A DNA stretch of 60,412 nt from Planctomycetota bacterium (GTDB lineage Bacteria; Planctomycetota; Planctomycetia; Pirellulales; Lacipirellulaceae), in the NCBI GenBank assembly GCA_013152205.1, contig JAADGV010000039.1:1-60412 (forward strand). Reading direction: 5' to 3'. The notes under the pieces are model-generated. The model saw nothing but the letters and a program-made list of their open reading frames with translations, ran no database searches and was not told the DNA's origin. Both the position numbers and the translations under genes were made by a program. This document shows, piece after piece, positions 9,226 through 19,000 of the stretch; positions within the stretch are counted from its first letter, which is position 1; every line of letters begins with the position of its first letter.

Positions 9226-9310
9226 GAGAAGGTTCTAATTCTAATGAGAGAGTGTTGGGGTTGTTTCAGACTTTGCCATGTTGCCCATTGTAGTACGGAT
9301 CTGACATATC

Positions 9311-9380
9311 ACACTAGCCCGACGCGCTAGCGAGGGAGGGAGTTTACGGGAAATCCCTCCCTAGCGCGTCGGGCTAGTGA
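9311..9380. repeat. Long near-perfect inverted repeat
   Basis: The arm CACTAGCCCGACGCGCTAG (from 9312) followed by a GAGGGAGGGA run is mirrored by TCCCTCCCTAGCGCGTCGGG ending in CTAGTGA at 9380. The arms are about 27-29 bp with a loop of about 12 nt. It lies in the spacer between the divergent secreted protein and MFS genes. There is no T-tract, so it is not a simple terminator; it looks like a dispersed palindromic repeat unit. Confidence 0.75.
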
Positions 9381-9517
9381 AGATTTCGCATTGCGAAAAA
9401 CTGAAAAACCCTGGCCGTTAGGTATCCTGTTTTACCTTCGAAAAGATCGCGAACTCAACGGTAGCTTGATGTGTCGGGTCGCCAAGCGGGGGTGGCGACC
9501 GGTATACTGCGATAGTC

Positions 9518-10897
9518 ATGCCTGTAATTATCGACAACCCGCCTGCTGCCGATGGGAGTAAAACGCCTTCTCCTACAACTGCGACTGATGCTTCGCGCAT
9601 ATCTCGCGCCGCGGCTGCGCACGAGGGCCGCAACTTTTTCGTGTTGGCTCTGTATCAAGTGGTGATGCGCACTGGCTGGATATTTAAGACCGAGAGCGTC
9701 GTAATGCCAGCAGTGCTAGATACGATCACCGGCGGCGGGCCGATGGGGGGGCTGTTGCGTGGTTGTTTGCCTGTATTGAACCGTTTTGGTCATAGCATTC
9801 CCCCGATATTGTTTTCTCGTCGGCTGAAGGTGTTGCCTCAGAAACGCATGGCGATGTTGGTGTCGACGCTTGCAATGGCATCGGTGTTCTTGCTGCTGTC
9901 AGGTCTATGGTGGGGAGTCGGCACGTCGGTCCCGTGGTGGATGCCGGGATTGTTTTTAGTTTTGTACTTGATGTTCTTTGTGGTGACAGGGATTAACAAC
10001 TTGGCGTTTGGAACGCTGCAAGGAAAATTGATTGGCGTAACACGTCGCGGGCGGCAGATGCTGGTCGCGAATGTCACGGGATCGGTCGCGGCGATCGGTG
10101 CGGTGATGATATTTCTGCCGGGCTGGCTGACGCCCGTGGGTGGCCGATTTGAAATGATCTTCGGCTTTACAGCGATCTGTTTTTATCTAGCAGCCGGCCT
10201 AGTGTTGCTGTTGGCGGAGCCCAAAGACACATACAGCGAGGCGGGGCGGGGAGTACGGCACCTATTTGCCGCTTCGTGGGAGATTGTGCGGACGGATAGA
10301 AACTTTCGCCGCTTGGGTTGGGTGGCGATGTCGTTTGGAACTTCGTTGGTACTGTTTCCGCATTATCAGGCATTGGGCAGAAGCGAACGGCTGGGCCTGT
10401 CGTTCGATAATATTTTGAAGTGGCTGATCATTCAGAATGTGGGCACAATGTTGTTTAGTCTGTTGGCGGGGCCGGTTGCCGACCGGCGGGGTAATCGGCT
10501 CGTCATGCAAGGAGTGATGGCAGGCATGGCGGCGATGCCGTTAGCTGCGCTGGCGTTGTCTTTTCTGCCGACGTGGGGAGCGACCTTGTACCCAGCCGTT
10601 TTCCTGTTAATTGGACTGACGCCGGTGGGTTTTAAGACGTTTAACAACTATGCGTTAGAAATCAGTCCGACCGAGGATCACCCGCGATATTTGAGTACGC
10701 TCGGATTGTGTTTTGCGTTGCCGTTGTTGCTCTCGCCCGTTTTGGGTTGGGTTGTCGAAGCGGTAGGTTTTGAATCGGTGTTTATTGGAGTGAGCGCAGT
10801 GCTGGCAGCAGGATGGTTGCTGACGCTTCGGCTGCACGAACCGCGGCATGTAATTCTAGACGATGCACCAGCACCGGTTGTCCCCGAGGACGATTAG
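9518..10897 (+). CDS. Major-facilitator-superfamily-like transporter
   Basis: A 459-residue protein with about 10-12 hydrophobic segments. Examples are LVSTLAMASVFLLLSGLWW (~107-125), a run around residues 148-165 (LFLVLYLMFFVVTGINNLAF), VTGSVAAIGAVMIFLPGW, and several in the C-terminal half. An MFS-like DRRG loop occurs as GPVADRRGNRLVMQG between helices. The first ~40 residues are polar and probably cytosolic. The family moves small solutes by proton coupling. No Shine-Dalgarno is evident at ATG 9518. Substrate unknown. Confidence 0.78.
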   Translation: MPVIIDNPPAADGSKTPSPTTATDASRISRAAAAHEGRNFFVLALYQVVMRTGWIFKTESVVMPAVLDTITGGGPMGGLLRGCLPVLNRFGHSIPPILFSRRLKVLPQKRMAMLVSTLAMASVFLLLSGLWWGVGTSVPWWMPGLFLVLYLMFFVVTGINNLAFGTLQGKLIGVTRRGRQMLVANVTGSVAAIGAVMIFLPGWLTPVGGRFEMIFGFTAICFYLAAGLVLLLAEPKDTYSEAGRGVRHLFAASWEIVRTDRNFRRLGWVAMSFGTSLVLFPHYQALGRSERLGLSFDNILKWLIIQNVGTMLFSLLAGPVADRRGNRLVMQGVMAGMAAMPLAALALSFLPTWGATLYPAVFLLIGLTPVGFKTFNNYALEISPTEDHPRYLSTLGLCFALPLLLSPVLGWVVEAVGFESVFIGVSAVLAAGWLLTLRLHEPRHVILDDAPAPVVPEDD

Positions 10898-10988
10898 TCA
10901 AAGAATGCAAGCCAACAGCCGGACCGCCACGCGGTCCAAGGAGCCCAGTCTTTCAACAAAACTTTTATTCAAAAAGCGAATCATATAT

Positions 10989-11756
10989 ATGACAAACAGT
11001 TCACAAGACACGGTGCTTTCACATGCCGAACTACTAGAATTGAAGCGATGGAACACACCAACGATTTACAACGGTTGGGAGCAGATCACCAAGAGCGATG
11101 CCGCGGTCGATGGGTTCAATGTGGAAGAGACCCACGACTTCATGCCGTTGATGGGCCCGATGGTGGGCTACGCGGTGACGGTGGTCTGCGAGCCGAGCAA
11201 TGTGGCGCATCGCCAGAAATTGCCAAATGCGTGGAGCGAATATCGACACTACGTGGCTTCGGTGCCTGGGCCAAAGATTGTGGTGTTGCAAGATCTCGAT
11301 AAGCCGCGGGTGATCGGTTCGTTTTGGGGTGAAGTGAATGCGAATACGCATCGTGCGTTGGGTTGCGTGGGGACGATTACCGACGGAGCGGTGCGAGATT
11401 TGGAGGAGATGCACAACGCCGGATTTAAGGCACTGGCACAACGGCTTTGCGTGGGTCATGCACATAGTTGGCCCGTGCGCTGGGGCTGCGAGGTCGAGGT
11501 GTTTGGTCGACAGGTGCAGCCGGGGCAACTGATTCATGCCGACAAGCACGGCTTTTTGGTGGTGCCAAAAGAGGATGAGCCGAAGTTACTCGAAGCAGCA
11601 CGGTTTATGGATAACAACGAATGCCAAACGGTGATCCCGGCGGCGCGAGCGTCGGCAGGCAAGTCGATGGAGACCGTGCTGGCAGAGATGGACGCGGCGG
11701 GTAAGGTGTTTGGTGAAAGGGCGAAGGCGAAATTTGGGTCGCTTGGAGAGTGGTGA
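10989..11756 (+). CDS. RraA / HMG-aldolase-family protein
   Basis: A 255-residue protein. ATG 10989 is preferred, since an upstream extension would run into the MFS gene and encodes low-complexity sequence. The core contains LGCVGTITDGAVRDLEEM, the GxxxDGxxRD signature of the RraA fold, in which Asp and Arg hold Mg2+ and substrate in 4-hydroxy-4-methyl-2-oxoglutarate aldolases. The protein is longer than RraA of E. coli (161 residues), having an extra N-terminal and C-terminal part, as seen in RraA-like proteins of sugar-acid catabolism. An aldolase or decarboxylase is more likely than an RNase E regulator. It follows the MFS gene by 91 nt. Confidence 0.8.
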   Translation: MTNSSQDTVLSHAELLELKRWNTPTIYNGWEQITKSDAAVDGFNVEETHDFMPLMGPMVGYAVTVVCEPSNVAHRQKLPNAWSEYRHYVASVPGPKIVVLQDLDKPRVIGSFWGEVNANTHRALGCVGTITDGAVRDLEEMHNAGFKALAQRLCVGHAHSWPVRWGCEVEVFGRQVQPGQLIHADKHGFLVVPKEDEPKLLEAARFMDNNECQTVIPAARASAGKSMETVLAEMDAAGKVFGERAKAKFGSLGEW

Positions 11757-11803
11757 AGAAAAGCGGAAAGCGGAGAGAGTTGTTGGAACTTTGCTCGCTT
11801 GTT

Positions 11804-12017
11804 TAGTACTACAGCGCAGGGTCAAGTTAACCACAACGACACAACGACCACGACGTGAATCTAGCATGGAACAGTCAATTCAAAGGAAACCAATTTTTTA
11901 AGGAAACAACACTTGTGGAATTTTGGTAGGTCACGGATCGTGAAAAATACCTGATATCCAGTCTTTTTTCGTCGTGTCCGTTGTGTCGTTGTGGTTCAAC
12001 CTTGCGCAGTAGTATTA
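11804..12017. repeat. Inverted repeat with ~45-bp arms (MITE-like)
   Basis: The left arm (11804-11855, TAGTACTACAGCGCAGGGTC ... ACCACAACGACACAACGACC) is the near reverse complement of the right arm (11970-12017, CGTCGTGTCCGTTGTGTCG ... GCGCAGTAGTATTA). About 115 bp separate them and no open frame lies inside. A fragment related to the arm (GACCGTTGTGTCGTGACGAA) also occurs at about 1774-1793. It has the form of a non-autonomous element. Confidence 0.65.
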
Positions 12018-12020
12018 GGC

Positions 12021-12194
12021 TTATGAGTTTTTGTTGAGATTTTCAACTTTGTTTTCTAGCTGCTCTAGTCGTTGGCTGAGGTTTTCTAATTTGTCGAGGA
12101 TGAGGGCGTGTACGTAAACAGCGTCCATGCCGACGGGGCTGTCTGCTGCGGCGATTAGGTCGATGATAGGTTGTAGCTCAGTCTTTGGTTTCAT
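12021..12194 (-). CDS. Small protein, 57 residues, unknown
   Basis: The frame starts at ATG 12194 with a textbook AAGGAG 7 nt upstream (AAGAAGGAGTTCCATC before the ATG). It encodes MKPKTELQPIIDLIAAADSP, then a central VYVHALILDKLENLSQRL and a heptad-rich end (QLENKVENL), i.e. a short helical, probably coiled-coil protein. It ends at TAA next to the inverted repeat. The ribosome site and regular amphipathic pattern argue that it is real; function unknown. Confidence 0.6.
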   Translation of the reverse strand: MKPKTELQPIIDLIAAADSPVGMDAVYVHALILDKLENLSQRLEQLENKVENLNKNS

Positions 12195-12256
12195 GATGGA
12201 ACTCCTTCTTGGGGGTTCGTTGAGTTTTTACCGCAGAGACAGTCGAGACATGTAGT

Positions 12257-13051
12257 TTATGATCGTTGGGCGCTTAGGTAAATAACCCGGAAGGTGGCTT
12301 GGACGTTGCCCTCGGAATCTTCGTGGCGTTGCTGATAGAGTTGGATTAGTTGTTCCAATTCGGTTCGGCTGAGTCGTCGGTCGGACGAGGATGCAAATGG
12401 TCCCCCGGTGAAACCCGAACGTCGCAGTGTGCGGAATAGGTCTCGTGACGAAGAAAAAGTTTGCCGGTAGGTCACTTGCTCCCATTGGCAAATTTCTAGC
12501 CGAGCTTCTGCCAAGGCTATCCGAAGTTGTGGTCCGGATGGCAACGGCCGTACGGGCTCTCTGCCGGGCGTTATTTTCTGACGCAACTGGTGCAGTTCGG
12601 CTAGAGTTCCGTCGGCCATGACTGCTGCGACCAGTTTGCCTCGGTTGTTCAACTGCTTTCGGATATTCTGCACCAGGGCATCAAGCGGATTGGCCCAGTG
12701 GAGTACGGTGCTGCTGGCCACGAGATCGTAGTGTTGAGGGCGATGCCATTGGTTCATGTCGGCAACCTGCCAACGGACGGGAGAATTTGGCAAAGTCTCT
12801 TGGGCCAATTCGATCATCTCGGGCGAGATATCAATCGCGTCGATGGCAGCCGAGGGAAATCGTTTGCACAACTCTTGGGTAAGAAACCCAGTTCCGCAAC
12901 CCATCTCTAAAACCGAATCGGGCAGTTGCATTCCCAAAAAGCCATCGGCTAAGTGTGCGGCAATTTGACGTTGAAAGGTGGCGTGCAGATGGTAACGTCG
13001 AGCACTACGCGAAAAGTATTGTTGGATGGAGTGCAGGTCGTTCGAAGGCAT
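12257..13051 (-). CDS. BioC-like SAM-dependent methyltransferase
   Basis: A 264-residue class I methyltransferase. SAM motif I is VLEMGCGTGFLTQEL (~46-60), followed by AIDISPEMIELA and VADMNQW. The post-core DLVASSTVLHWANPLDALVQ closely follows malonyl-ACP O-methyltransferases (BioC), which cap malonyl-ACP so that fatty-acid synthase can make pimelate for biotin. The N-terminus IQQYFSRSARRYHLHATFQ also fits BioC (FxxxAxxYxxxaxlQ). No other bio gene is adjacent, although an oxoamine synthase module related to BioF lies 3 kb away at 16083-19568. BioC or a close paralogue. Confidence 0.75.
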   Translation of the reverse strand: MPSNDLHSIQQYFSRSARRYHLHATFQRQIAAHLADGFLGMQLPDSVLEMGCGTGFLTQELCKRFPSAAIDAIDISPEMIELAQETLPNSPVRWQVADMNQWHRPQHYDLVASSTVLHWANPLDALVQNIRKQLNNRGKLVAAVMADGTLAELHQLRQKITPGREPVRPLPSGPQLRIALAEARLEICQWEQVTYRQTFSSSRDLFRTLRRSGFTGGPFASSSDRRLSRTELEQLIQLYQQRHEDSEGNVQATFRVIYLSAQRS

Positions 13052-13428
13052 GCGTTTGAGGTTCAGACAGAGAGGCGGGGCTGGTTGGGAACGTATGGAG
13101 CGATCGATCGAAAATCAACCCCCGGTCTTTGGCTCGTATGCAAAACCGCAACCAAGCAATAATTTGACAGGATAACAGGATAAACCAGATGCGAGACATC
13201 CCGTCTATCATCAAAATTGATTGAAAGAACACTAATCGTCACTAATCAGATTAGCGCCGAATAGCGAAGATTAGTGTTCCAACTCAAATTGATAACGGTT
13301 GCCATTCTTTTGCGTCTTAGCGGTTTCCTTTTTCTGATTGTGGCCAAGGCCTCGCTGTGATCTTTGTGTCCTTACTCAGGGGAACTGCAAAGTCACAAAT
13401 TCACGAAAAAAACCGCAATAATTTGAAC

Positions 13429-13505
13429 CACAGAGGACACGGAGGGCACAGAGAAAATCTATTTTTTAAGGCACTCTGTGCTACTCCGTGTCCTCTGTGG
13501 TTATT
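13429..13505. repeat. Inverted repeat of the CCACAGAG...CACAGAG type
   Basis: AACCACAGAGGACACGGAGG (13429) is mirrored by CTCCGTGTCCTCTGTGGTT (to about 13502), leaving a short loop. A related pair is at 33438-33555. The rest of the 13052-13608 spacer contains other repeat scraps (AGGATAACAGGATAAAC at about 13170; an AACACTAATC / GATTAGTGTT pair at about 13228-13279) and no convincing gene. Confidence 0.65.
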
Positions 13506-13608
13506 CTTTTTTCTAAACTTTGGTCGATCGTACCGACTTTGCAGTACTTTGCAGTTGTCCTGGTGTCCTTAGTGTTCTTCGTGGTGAAATCCTGGCGAGA
13601 AATGCAGA

Positions 13609-14886
13609 CTAACTATCTTTTTCCGGGTAGGGGTTATGCTTTTGGGTATGGCACGGAACCATCTTCTTGTTTTCTTTGTCCCAACCCATCATTTGTCCGG
13701 TGCGCCACGATTCGTTGGCCATGACGACCGCCGTGGTGCCGGCGAGTCCGAGTTCCACGGGACAGTTGAGTTCCTCGCCGTTGCGTAGGTGATTGTGCAA
13801 GTTGGTGTGATGAAGGTGCGTATCTTCGGCACCGGTTTTCTTGTGCTCACCAAGCACTTTGCCGTCTTTGTCTTTGGCCACCCAACCTTCGGGGGTGAAG
13901 TACATCGTGCCGCGATAGCCGCGGATCAGATGATCGATGCCAACGCGGTTGCTCATGGTGCCGAGCACGTAGACGGTCATGCCTCGCGGATATTCACAGA
14001 TCATTTCGAAGTTGTCGGGCAGGTCACGTCCGTCAGGCCATTGCCAGATGCCTCCCATACCGACCACGCGGCGCGGGTAAACAAGATTCAGCGCTTTCAT
14101 GATCCGCGTGATGCGATGGATGAACAAGTCGGTGGCAACGCCGCCCGAGTACGCCGCATAGTTTCGCCATTCGAAGTAGTGGTGCGGATTCCAATCGACT
14201 TTTTTGGCTGGGCCGAGCCAATCGTTCCAGTTGAGATCGTCGGGCTTGGGCGTGTCGTCTTGGCAAATACTGGGTTTGCGGAAGGGGCCTTGTTCGCCGT
14301 AGCGGCGGACGTATTCGATTTGGGCCTGAACGACCTGGCCAAGAATTCCCCCTTCGATTGCCTTACGAGCACTGATGTAGCTGTCGTCGGACATCGACTG
14401 CACACCCACTTGGATCGGCAGCTTGGTCTCGGTTTGTTTTTTCATCACCGCGAGTGCTTCGGGGATGGTGTGGGTCATCGGTTTTTCGCAGTAGACTGCC
14501 TTGCCGGCGTCGAGTGCGTCGATGGTCATGTGGGCATGTTGATGCTCGGGGGTGGCGATCGTGACGTAATCGATTTCTTTGTGGTCAAGAACTTTGCGGT
14601 AGTCGGTGAGTGTGTGGGCGGCGCCAGTTTTTTCTGCTCCGGCTTCGGCGCGAGTCTTCCAGCAGTCGGCAACGGCGATGGCCTGCAGGTTGTTTTTTTC
14701 TTTGAGATTGTTGTAGGTGTCCATGTGAGCGTTGGCCATACCGCCGGCGCCGATGAAGCCGACGTTGATGCGGTCGTTGGCACCAAGGATTTTCGCATAG
14801 CTATCGGCGGTCCAAGCGACAGTCGCGGCAGCAGCACCGGTAAGTTCGAGGAAGTGACGGCGAGAAACATTGAGTGGCGCAGACAT
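13609..14886 (-). CDS. Tat-exported Gfo/Idh/MocA-family oxidoreductase
   Basis: A 425-residue protein. The Tat signal is SRRHFLELTGAAAATVAW at the N-terminus. The Rossmann start is INVGFIGAGGMANAHMDTY, and the family motif is YCEKPMTHTIPEAL. The middle (LNWNDWLGPAKKVDWNPHHY, WRNYAAYSGGVATDLFIHR) is typical of planctomycetal secreted members and includes the His/Asp region near the active site. NAD(P)-dependent sugar oxidoreductase or epimerase, substrate unknown. It belongs to a different subgroup from the copy at 3764-5161. The long frame on the other strand through this gene is a shadow. Confidence 0.88.
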   Translation of the reverse strand: MSAPLNVSRRHFLELTGAAAATVAWTADSYAKILGANDRINVGFIGAGGMANAHMDTYNNLKEKNNLQAIAVADCWKTRAEAGAEKTGAAHTLTDYRKVLDHKEIDYVTIATPEHQHAHMTIDALDAGKAVYCEKPMTHTIPEALAVMKKQTETKLPIQVGVQSMSDDSYISARKAIEGGILGQVVQAQIEYVRRYGEQGPFRKPSICQDDTPKPDDLNWNDWLGPAKKVDWNPHHYFEWRNYAAYSGGVATDLFIHRITRIMKALNLVYPRRVVGMGGIWQWPDGRDLPDNFEMICEYPRGMTVYVLGTMSNRVGIDHLIRGYRGTMYFTPEGWVAKDKDGKVLGEHKKTGAEDTHLHHTNLHNHLRNGEELNCPVELGLAGTTAVVMANESWRTGQMMGWDKENKKMVPCHTQKHNPYPEKDS

Positions 14887-15018
14887 AGATCCAAGCTCTC
14901 CAAAAAGATAGACCGTGGAAGTATTGGCAGGAGGGATAAAAAAAGCGATAACTGGGGATGCACCATCCGTGCAGCCGCCGTTATCGCAGTGTTTAGTTTT
15001 GAGGCGGGAGATATCGCG

Positions 15019-15207
15019 TTATGCTTCGACGCGAGATGCGTGCATCTTCTTTAGCTCCTCCAACTCATTGAGGAGCCGGTGCCGCAAGGGGCTCTCGGGG
15101 CGTAACTCGTTGAGTAGGTTCTCCGCACTGTCGAACGCTTCCGTCGAAAAACTGTCGTCCTTAAACAGTCGTGCCCAACTACGTGAGACTTCGCTTTCAG
15201 TAAGCAA
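15019..15207 (-). CDS. Small protein, 62 residues, TTG start, unknown
   Basis: The frame is open further upstream, but TTG at 15207 has AAGGAG seven bases before it (AAGGAGTGGCGTC), while no such site precedes other candidates. The protein begins LTESEVSRSWARLFKDDSF and ends LLNELEELKKMHASRVEA; it is acidic and helical with no Cys or membrane segment. It lies 132 nt upstream of the oxidoreductase on the same strand. Family unknown. Confidence 0.55.
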   Translation of the reverse strand: MLTESEVSRSWARLFKDDSFSTEAFDSAENLLNELRPESPLRHRLLNELEELKKMHASRVEA

Positions 15208-15321
15208 GACGCCACTCCTTATTATTATTTGTATCGAAAATCGGGGGGATGACCAACAACCTCTATTATTCCTGCTTGCGCTAAACACGGCAAGTACATA
15301 GCCCGAATGTTCAGCGGAATT

Positions 15322-15433
15322 ACAAAGTCGTAGGTTCCGTCATAGCAGCAAGCAGAAGCTGCGGTCGAATCTGAAAAAACCGCGGCTTCCGCCCGCGGCT
15401 ACGATAGAATCAGTGACTTTGCAGCCGTCCTGA
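15322..15433. repeat. ~100-bp palindromic element, copy 1
   Basis: Starts ACAAAGTCGTAGGTTC and ends GTGACTTTGCAGCCGTCCTGA, so the ends are inverted. Inside are AGCAGAAGCTGCGG and CCGCGGCTTCCGCCCGCGG around a GAATCTGAAAAAA core. Copies 2 and 3 are at 39631-39733 and 46855-46951. Confidence 0.7.
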
Positions 15434-16082
15434 TATCACCGCAAGTATCTTGGCTGTAGCTGGATTTGCATTACTCAGTGGACAAACCTTCATGCGACTG
15501 AAGCTTATTCCGGGAAAAAGTGGCAAGCTCTGTGGCGTGGGCAGTCAGAAGCGGCTAAGGCAGGCTCTCTGCTTGCAAAAGGGGTGCGGAATTTTCGTAA
15601 CATGCTGGCAGAGAGGTGAATAAAGCAGCAAAATCGCCAATTTTTGCGTCTGCGGCGAATTGCCCGATGTCCAATGGGGTGGTAGTGTCGAGAGTTGAAA
15701 AGTGCGTCCTAGTGCTTTCTATCCCGGAAAATCCCTCCCGCAGGGGGTGCGTCTATGTTTTTGGCGACTTACAATGGTCGGATACGATATTTGTTCGAAG
15801 CCCTGAGATTGCTCCTGCAGTTGCGCCTGTTATACCAACCAAGCCTGCTTGGCTTGCAGCCGAAACTGGTGCGTGTGGCCCCGCCGATGACTGGGGTGGC
15901 TACATGCTTTGCTCGCCCATCCCACCTTGTGGCCCATTCGGTCGATTCAGACGTTTGTCGGTTGATAACCCGCAAACGACGAAGTAGCCAATGACGAAGA
16001 GGTGTTGGCGTGTCGATTGGGAAGGCTCTGACAGTTTCGATAGTAGCTGTTGCCTTTTTCTGAAAATTAGGAATTCGCTCAC
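15434..16082. other. Spacer without a confident gene
   Basis: About 650 bases. A 79-codon frame at 15755-15994 (+) begins with ATG after AGGGGG and is the only candidate, but its Leu/Arg-rich sequence resembles nothing I know and a second frame overlaps it. A sequence of this length upstream of the acyl-AMP ligase gene may hold its promoter, but no clear -35/-10 pair was found. Confidence 0.4.
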
Positions 16083-19000
16083 GTGCATCTCGACCATCTT
16101 CCCGGTTCATTTTTCGGTCCGTCGAACCTGATTGAACTTTTGCAGCACCGCGCATTGCATCAAGGCGATGATGTCGGACTTCGTTTTCTCGAAGATGGCG
16201 AACGCCAAGCGATCGAGTGGACGTATTCCGATTTGGACCGCAAGGCGAGGGCCGTCGCCCGATCGCTCCAGACGATGGGGCTTGAGGGCGAGCGAGCGCT
16301 GTTGTTGTATCCCTCGGGCCTGGACTTTATCGCGGCATTTTTTGGTTGCCTGTATGCGGGCGTGACCGCAGTGCCAGCGTATCCGCCCCGTCGCAACCGG
16401 AACATGGCGCGAATTGATGCGATTGCCAACGATGCGCAAGCCAAAATCGCGCTAACGACGTTTGATGTGTTGGAGCGTGTACAGACGATGATTGGCGATA
16501 CACCCTCGCTGCAGCAACTTCGCTGGCGGGCGACCGACCAATGGGACGAAGACTTGGCAGATAGCTGGCAGCGCCCGGATGTACATGGCGAGACGATGGC
16601 GTTTTTTCAGTACACCTCGGGTTCGACCGGTACGCCGAAAGGCGTGATGCTCTCGCACGCCAACCTGATGCACAACTCGGCGATGATTGCCTATGCGTTT
16701 GAGCATACTCGTTCAGGCACAGGTTGTTTTTGGTTGCCTTTGTATCACGACATGGGCCTGATTGGCGGCGTCTTGCAGCCGTTATACATGGGCAAGCCGA
16801 ACACGCTGTTTTCGCCAACCCATTTTCTGCAAAAGCCCGTGCGGTGGCTGCAAATGCTGACGCAAACGGGGGCGACGATTAGCGGCGGTCCGAACTTTGC
16901 GTACGATCTGTGCGTCGAGAAGGTGACCGACGAGCAAAAAGCGACTTTGGATCTGAGTCGTTGGACGCTGGCATTTAATGGCGCGGAACCTGTTCGCGCA
17001 GAGACGATCGATCGGTTTAGTAAAGCATTTGCAGAGTGCGGATTCCGACGCGAGGCGTTTTATCCGTGCTATGGCTTGGCCGAAGCCACGTTGATTGTCG
17101 CAGGCGGTTACAAACAGTCGCCGCCTGTCTTGCGATCTTTCCAACTCGAGGGGCTGGAAAAACACGAGGTGATCGAAACCGATCCGGGTGTGCCGGGCTC
17201 GCGCGAATTGGTGGGTAGCGGTGGCAACTTGCTCGATCAGCAGATCGTGATTGCCAATCCCGATACGTTTGAGCCGTACGGAGATAATCACGTTGGCGAG
17301 ATTTGGGTTTCTGGACCAAGTGTGGCGGGTGGCTATTGGAAACGCGATGAGCTGACAAAACAGATATTCCAAGCGAGGCTGAGCGATGGTCGTGGCCCAT
17401 TTTTGCGGACCGGCGATCTCGGATTCTTGCGCGAAGGCGAGTTGTTCGTCACCGGTCGACTGAAAGATTTGATCATTCTGCGGGGTGTGAACCATTATCC
17501 GCAGGATATCGAAGAGACCGTAAAATCGGCACACGAACATGTCGGTCACAGCGCGGGCGCGGCGGTTGTCGTCGAGGAAAACGGTGTCGAGCAATTGGTG
17601 ATTGTCCAGGAGACCGTCCGCCAACGGAACTTGGATTACGCAGAGATTATCGAGGCGATTCGCAAGAAAGTAGCGACTGAAAACGAGCTAGCGGTAGCTG
17701 CGATTGTGCTGATCAAGACGCGGAGTATCCCGAAGACTTCCAGTGGCAAGATTCAGCGACACGCTTGTCGCGATGGCTACTTGGCGGGCACGTTGGCTGC
17801 GAGGGCTTCGTGGACGGCTGAGACCGGCAAGGTGGAAATCACCAAGGCACGCCGTCGCAGCGATCAGCATGAGATAACAGGTTGGGTGGAAGAAGGCGAC
17901 GCTCACGCGGACAAAAAAGACTTGTCTGCCGAAGTTGCCTCGCACGAGCAGCGCAATGGTGCCGTGGCGGCTGATAAAGTTGAGAAGCCCCAAGCAACGC
18001 CGCAGCCGGAGGGGCGTACGGCTGAGATCACAGAGATCGTTTTTTCTCAGGTGCGTGAGATTGGCCGCGAACGGGTCGGCGAGCTGAACTGGGATACCAA
18101 CATCATCGAGTTGGGATTGGATTCGCTCGAACGGATCGAGATTGTTGCAGCCCTGGAAGAGACTTTCGGCGGTCGGTTCCCCGAACACGCTTTGCCGAGC
18201 ATGGAAACGTGTGGCGAAGTGGTCGAGGCGATCGAGAAGTACATGGGCGGCGAAGTCAAGAAGCGGCCTTCGCGACCCAGCCAGTTGGTGGTTCCTGAAG
18301 AAGATTTTATTTTCACCAAAAGTTCCGAGTATTTGCGTTTCGAGAAAGACCTGAGCAACGCCTCGAGGCCAGGTGCTGAGAACCCGTTTTTCAAGCCGCA
18401 CGAGTCGGTAACCAACGATCGGGCAATGATTGGTGGCGTCGAGTACATCAACTTCTGCAGCTACAACTACTTGGGAATGTCGGGAGACCCGACCGTGACC
18501 AAGGCGTCGTGCGACGCGGTCGAAAAATACGGTACGAGTGTCTCGGCAAGTCGGTTGGTGTCGGGCGAGAAGTCGGTACACGTAGAGCTGGAGCGGGCGA
18601 TCGCTGACTTTATTGGAACCGAGGATTCGATCGTCTTTGTTGGTGGCCATTCGACAAACGAGACAACGATTGGCCACCTGTTTGGCCCCGGCGATTTGAT
18701 CTTGCACGATGGGTTGTCGCACAACAGTATTTTGCAAGGCGCGATTCTTTCGGGGGCTCGTCGCCGGCCCTTCCGACACAACGACTGGCAAGAGTGCCAT
18801 CGCATCTTGAACGAAGTACGACATGAATATCGCCGCGTGCTGATTGTGATGGAAGGCGTCTACAGCATGGACGGCGATTATCCCGATCTCCCGAAATTTG
18901 TGGACATCAAGAAACGGCACAAGGCGTTTATGATGGTCGACGAAGCGCATTCGATCGGCACGATGGGCCTCCACGGACGCGGGATGGCCGAGCACTTTGA

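Noticed and set aside
13789..15054. 421-codon open frame on the plus strand
   Set aside because: It is the mirror of the Tat oxidoreductase at 13609-14886; composition (Val/Asp/His-rich, no motif) is that of a shadow frame, and no ribosome site precedes it.
15755..15994. 79-codon frame with a good AGGGGG ribosome site
   Set aside because: No recognisable family, Leu/Arg-rich low complexity, and an overlapping frame of similar quality; not enough to call a gene.
17688..18995. 435-codon open frame on the minus strand
   Set aside because: It lies opposite the acyl-AMP ligase-ACP-oxoamine synthase gene, whose catalytic motifs are certain. His/Arg/Phe-rich with no recognisable motif.
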